From: an uncultured Opitutia bacterium
Lineage (GTDB): Bacteria > Verrucomicrobiota > Verrucomicrobiia > Opitutales > Opitutaceae
Direction of reading: 5' to 3'
DNA length: 21,921 nucleotides
Assembly: GCA_937952235.1 (NCBI GenBank)
Contig: CALFZM010000022.1
Coordinates: 1-21,921 of the forward strand
Shown here: piece after piece, positions 19,702-21,921 of the stretch
How positions within the stretch are numbered: position 1 is the stretch's first letter
Layout of the letters: each line of letters begins with the position of its first letter
Notes under the pieces: generated by a model
Told to the model about the DNA's origin: nothing
What the model saw: the letters and a program-made list of their open reading frames with translations, nothing else
Databases searched by the model: none
Translations under genes and position numbers: made by a program

Positions 19702-21921
19702 TCAGGGAAGCTCGTATACCTCGACGAGGGCAATTCCGGTCGCACCGCCCGCGTCGCTCACCTGCGCGGTGTAACTTCCGGGGGTGAGCTCGACGAGCAG
19801 GGCCGCGTCGCGGCTGGAGGCAGGAAAGCCAAACGCGCCGACCTCCGCAAACGCCGCGCTGAGCGCCGCCGCGCCACCCCAGTCGTCGTTGCTCCGCACG
19901 GGAGTCGCGTCGCGGAAGAGGTCGAGGCGCGGATTGGCGAGCGTGCCTCCGACGCCGAACGCCGCGAGCGCCGGGCCGGCGGCACGCAGCAGGACGCGCC
20001 GTGGCACGTTGCCCGAGATCGAGAATCCCGCGATCAGCACCCCTCCGCCCGTGCCGACCTGCGCCCGGGCCGAGACGTTCACGAGCCGCGCGCCGCGGTC
20101 CGGCGTGGGATCGTAGAGCTCCGCCAGCGCGAGGCCGGTGCCGCTGGCGCCGGAGATCTGCGCCGTGTAGCCGCCGGCCCCGAGGGTGCGCAGCAGCGCC
20201 GCGTCGAGGGAATCGGGCCGCAGGCCAAAGGCACCCGCGCTGGCGAACACCCGCGACAGGGCCGACGCCGTCGTGCCGCCCGCCGCCACCGGCAGCGTGT
20301 CCGTCGCCCAGTCGTCGTTGGCGCTGAGCAGCGTCGCGCCGGCGTAGAGCTGCAGCCGCGGGTCGCCGAGTGCGCCCGTCACGCCGAAATCGGCCAGCGT
20401 CGGCCCGATGGCGCGCAGCAGCATTTCCTTGCCCGGCGTGCCCGCGAGGACGAAGCCGACGGTGAGCACCTGGTCGCTGGTCCCGGCGGTGGTGCGGACC
20501 GAAAGGTTGGTCAGCCGGCCGACGCGCCTGGGCTCGACGGTGATCACGGCGGCGGGCGTGGTGATCGAGCCGCCGGCGTCGCTGACCGTGACGGTGTACC
20601 GGCCGGCGGCCGCCGCGGTGACGTCCGCGAGCTCGAGGGTCGGTCCGTCCGCCCCTGCGATCACGACCCCGTCCTTGCGCCATTCGTAGCGCAAGGCGCC
20701 TTCGCCCGTGGCCTGCACGGCGAGCGTAAAGCGTCCGCCGAGCGGCGCGATGCCGGAGACGGGGGCCGACGCCACCGTCAGCGGCTCGTTGCGCGCCTGG
20801 CCGGAGCGTTGCGCGTTCTGCCGGTATTGCGGCCAGGGCGAGGCGGGACCGGCGCCGACGTCGAAGACATAGAGCCGGTTGTCGTTGCTGCCGACGTAGA
20901 GGCGCCCTCCCGCCAGCGCGGGCGACGAGCGGATCGCGTCGCCCGTCGCATAAGTCCGTCGCAGGGTGCCGTCGGGATTCACCGCGTAAACGAGACCGTC
21001 GTACGCTCCGATATAGATCACGCCGTTGGCGTCGACCGCCGGCGAGCACGCCCGCACCTCCGCGGCGAGGCGGAAGGTCCAGCGCGCGGCGCCGGTCGCG
21101 GTGTCGACGGCGTGGAGCAGTCCGTCGTACCCGGCGAAGTAGACCGTCCCGCCGTCCGGGCTCAGCGCCGGGGAGGAACTGGAGCCGAGGGTCGCGCCGC
21201 GGTAGACCCAGCGCTGCGCGCCCGCGGCGGTCAGCGAATAGAGGCGACCGGAATTGAGCGTGCCGAAGTACAGGTTGCCGGCGCCGTCGATCGCCGGCGC
21301 GGTGTAGATGGGATTGTCGGCGACGAAGGTCCACTTCACCGCACCCGTTGCGGGATTCAGCGCGAAGAGCCGGTGCACCGGCACCGTCGAGGCGCTGTCG
21401 TCGGAGCCGAGGTACACGGTGCCGTCGGGGGCCAGCACGGCCGAGGCGTAGGAGTTGCCGGGCACGATGGCGGACCACCGCGGGCTGACGCTCGTGCCCT
21501 GGTCGCCGTAGGCGAAGAGCCGGCCCTCCTCGGAGTGCACGAAGATCGTGCCGTCGGCGGCCAGCGCGACCGCGTTGTTGGCGTTCACGCCGGTGCCGAC
21601 GATGATCTCCCACTTCCGCTCGCCGGTCGCGCTGTGGTAGGCGTAGAGCCGCGCGCTGTTGGGTCGCAGCCCGCCGGGACCGGCGCCGAAGTACAGCGTC
21701 CCGTCCGGAGCCAGTGCCGCCGCCGAGGTGTCGAGCAGCGCGCCGGACAGGTTGATCGCGGGCCAGAGGCGCGTGCCATTCGCCCGGAAGGCATGGAAAA
21801 AGCCGTCGATGCTGCCGACGAACACGCTGCCGTCGGGCGGCACCGCGCCGGCCGGGAAGGGGATCCACAGCGCGGTGACGAGCGCGGCAACGGCGAGCAG
21901 GAGCTGGGCGAGCGCAGTGAG
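19702..21921 (-). CDS. Secreted PQQ/BamB-like beta-propeller with Ig-like domain and tandem C-terminal modules, 5' end outside window
   Basis: At least 739 residues are visible. The frame is open to the window edge, where it reads as the end of a signal peptide (LLLAVAALVTALWIPFPAGA), so the start lies just beyond base 21921; the GTG at 21843 is internal. The propeller (about 370 residues) has PQQ-type blades such as GSVFVGSIDGFFHAFRANG, GTLYFGAG, GRLYSLTAAGAQRWVYRG and GVIYIGAYDGLVYAVNPDG. It closes with SPWPQYRQNAQRSGQA, the W-P-x-x-x-x-N-x-x-R-S/T-G motif seen in this group. An Ig-like domain follows (RYEWRKDGVVIAGADG ... GRYTVTVSDAGG), then two modules at 20110-20520 and 19705-20091 matching the tail of the NHL protein. 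No PQQ-enzyme catalytic residues are evident, so a binding or structural role is more likely. It ends 11 bp before the NHL-propeller gene. Confidence 0.87.
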   Translation of the reverse strand, partial: LTALAQLLLAVAALVTALWIPFPAGAVPPDGSVFVGSIDGFFHAFRANGTRLWPAINLSGALLDTSAAALAPDGTLYFGAGPGGLRPNSARLYAYHSATGERKWEIIVGTGVNANNAVALAADGTIFVHSEEGRLFAYGDQGTSVSPRWSAIVPGNSYASAVLAPDGTVYLGSDDSASTVPVHRLFALNPATGAVKWTFVADNPIYTAPAIDGAGNLYFGTLNSGRLYSLTAAGAQRWVYRGATLGSSSSPALSPDGGTVYFAGYDGLLHAVDTATGAARWTFRLAAEVRACSPAVDANGVIYIGAYDGLVYAVNPDGTLRRTYATGDAIRSSPALAGGRLYVGSNDNRLYVFDVGAGPASPWPQYRQNAQRSGQARNEPLTVASAPVSGIAPLGGRFTLAVQATGEGALRYEWRKDGVVIAGADGPTLELADVTAAAAGRYTVTVSDAGGSITTPAAVITVEPRRVGRLTNLSVRTTAGTSDQVLTVGFVLAGTPGKEMLLRAIGPTLADFGVTGALGDPRLQLYAGATLLSANDDWATDTLPVAAGGTTASALSRVFASAGAFGLRPDSLDAALLRTLGAGGYTAQISGASGTGLALAELYDPTPDRGARLVNVSARAQVGTGGGVLIAGFSISGNVPRRVLLRAAGPALAAFGVGGTLANPRLDLFRDATPVRSNDDWGGAAALSAAFAEVGAFGFPASSRDAALLVELTPGSYTAQVSDAGGATGIALVEVYELP
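19705..20520 (-). repeat. Tandem ~130-codon C-terminal module pair (PQQ-propeller protein)
   Basis: Two consecutive coding modules, 20110-20520 and 19705-20091, separated by a short linker. They share TNLSVRT/VNVSARA, LLRAIGP/LLRAAGP, DPRLQLYAGA/NPRLDLFRDA, SNDDW and GxYTAQxS with each other. The equivalent pair in the neighbouring NHL protein lies at 17972-18364 and 17552-17935. Confidence 0.8.

Noticed and set aside
19691..21868. Upstream extension of the NHL-protein frame (open frame up to 21868)
   Set aside because: It runs out of frame through the PQQ-propeller gene and gives Arg/Gly-rich nonsense. The ATG at 19690 begins a clear signal peptide.

Overview
The window is about 22 kb of very GC-rich bacterial DNA with 15 genes packed head to tail: four on the plus strand (1-4765) and eleven on the minus strand (5010-21921). 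Several traits point to Verrucomicrobiota, probably Opitutaceae: a secreted sulfatase, secreted beta-propellers ending in Ig-like plus tandem C-terminal modules, few purine-rich Shine-Dalgarno sites, and palindromic intergenic repeats. This placement is inference from recalled protein styles, not a database result.

Plus strand: the 3' part of a heavy-metal P1B-type ATPase (cut by the left edge), an MgtC/SapB-DUF4010 membrane protein, a UspA-type stress protein followed by a strong hairpin, and an exported type I sulfatase with a CSPCR active-site motif.

Minus strand, 11101 down to 5010: a YejABEF-like peptide-type ABC importer in the order permease B, permease E, lipoprotein solute-binding protein, ATPase D, ATPase F. 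The two ATPases are separate genes rather than one fused YejF. ATPase F is broken: a deletion with a frameshift removes exactly the region that should hold the Walker A P-loop. A LacI/PurR-type palindrome lies 42 bp ahead of the proposed first start codon.

Minus strand, 17142 down to 11270: a MacAB-like tripartite export cassette (adaptor, ATPase, FtsX-type permease as three genes), continuing through 1-4 bp stop/start overlaps into an exported TPR/SMP-30-like propeller protein and an exported TPR protein. These five genes look like one transcription unit.

Minus strand, 21921 down to 17549: two adjacent secreted proteins with different propellers (PQQ/BamB-like and NHL) but the same tail, an Ig-like domain followed by two ~130-residue modules.

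The most unusual non-coding element is a 76-bp palindromic repeat with two full copies in opposite orientation (4819-4894 and 17457-17532). It has terminal inverted repeats, two internal hairpins and a compensatory base-pair change between copies. A degenerate half copy sits at the permease/propeller gene junction (13505-13528). No rRNA, tRNA, CRISPR array, integrase or insertion sequence was recognised.
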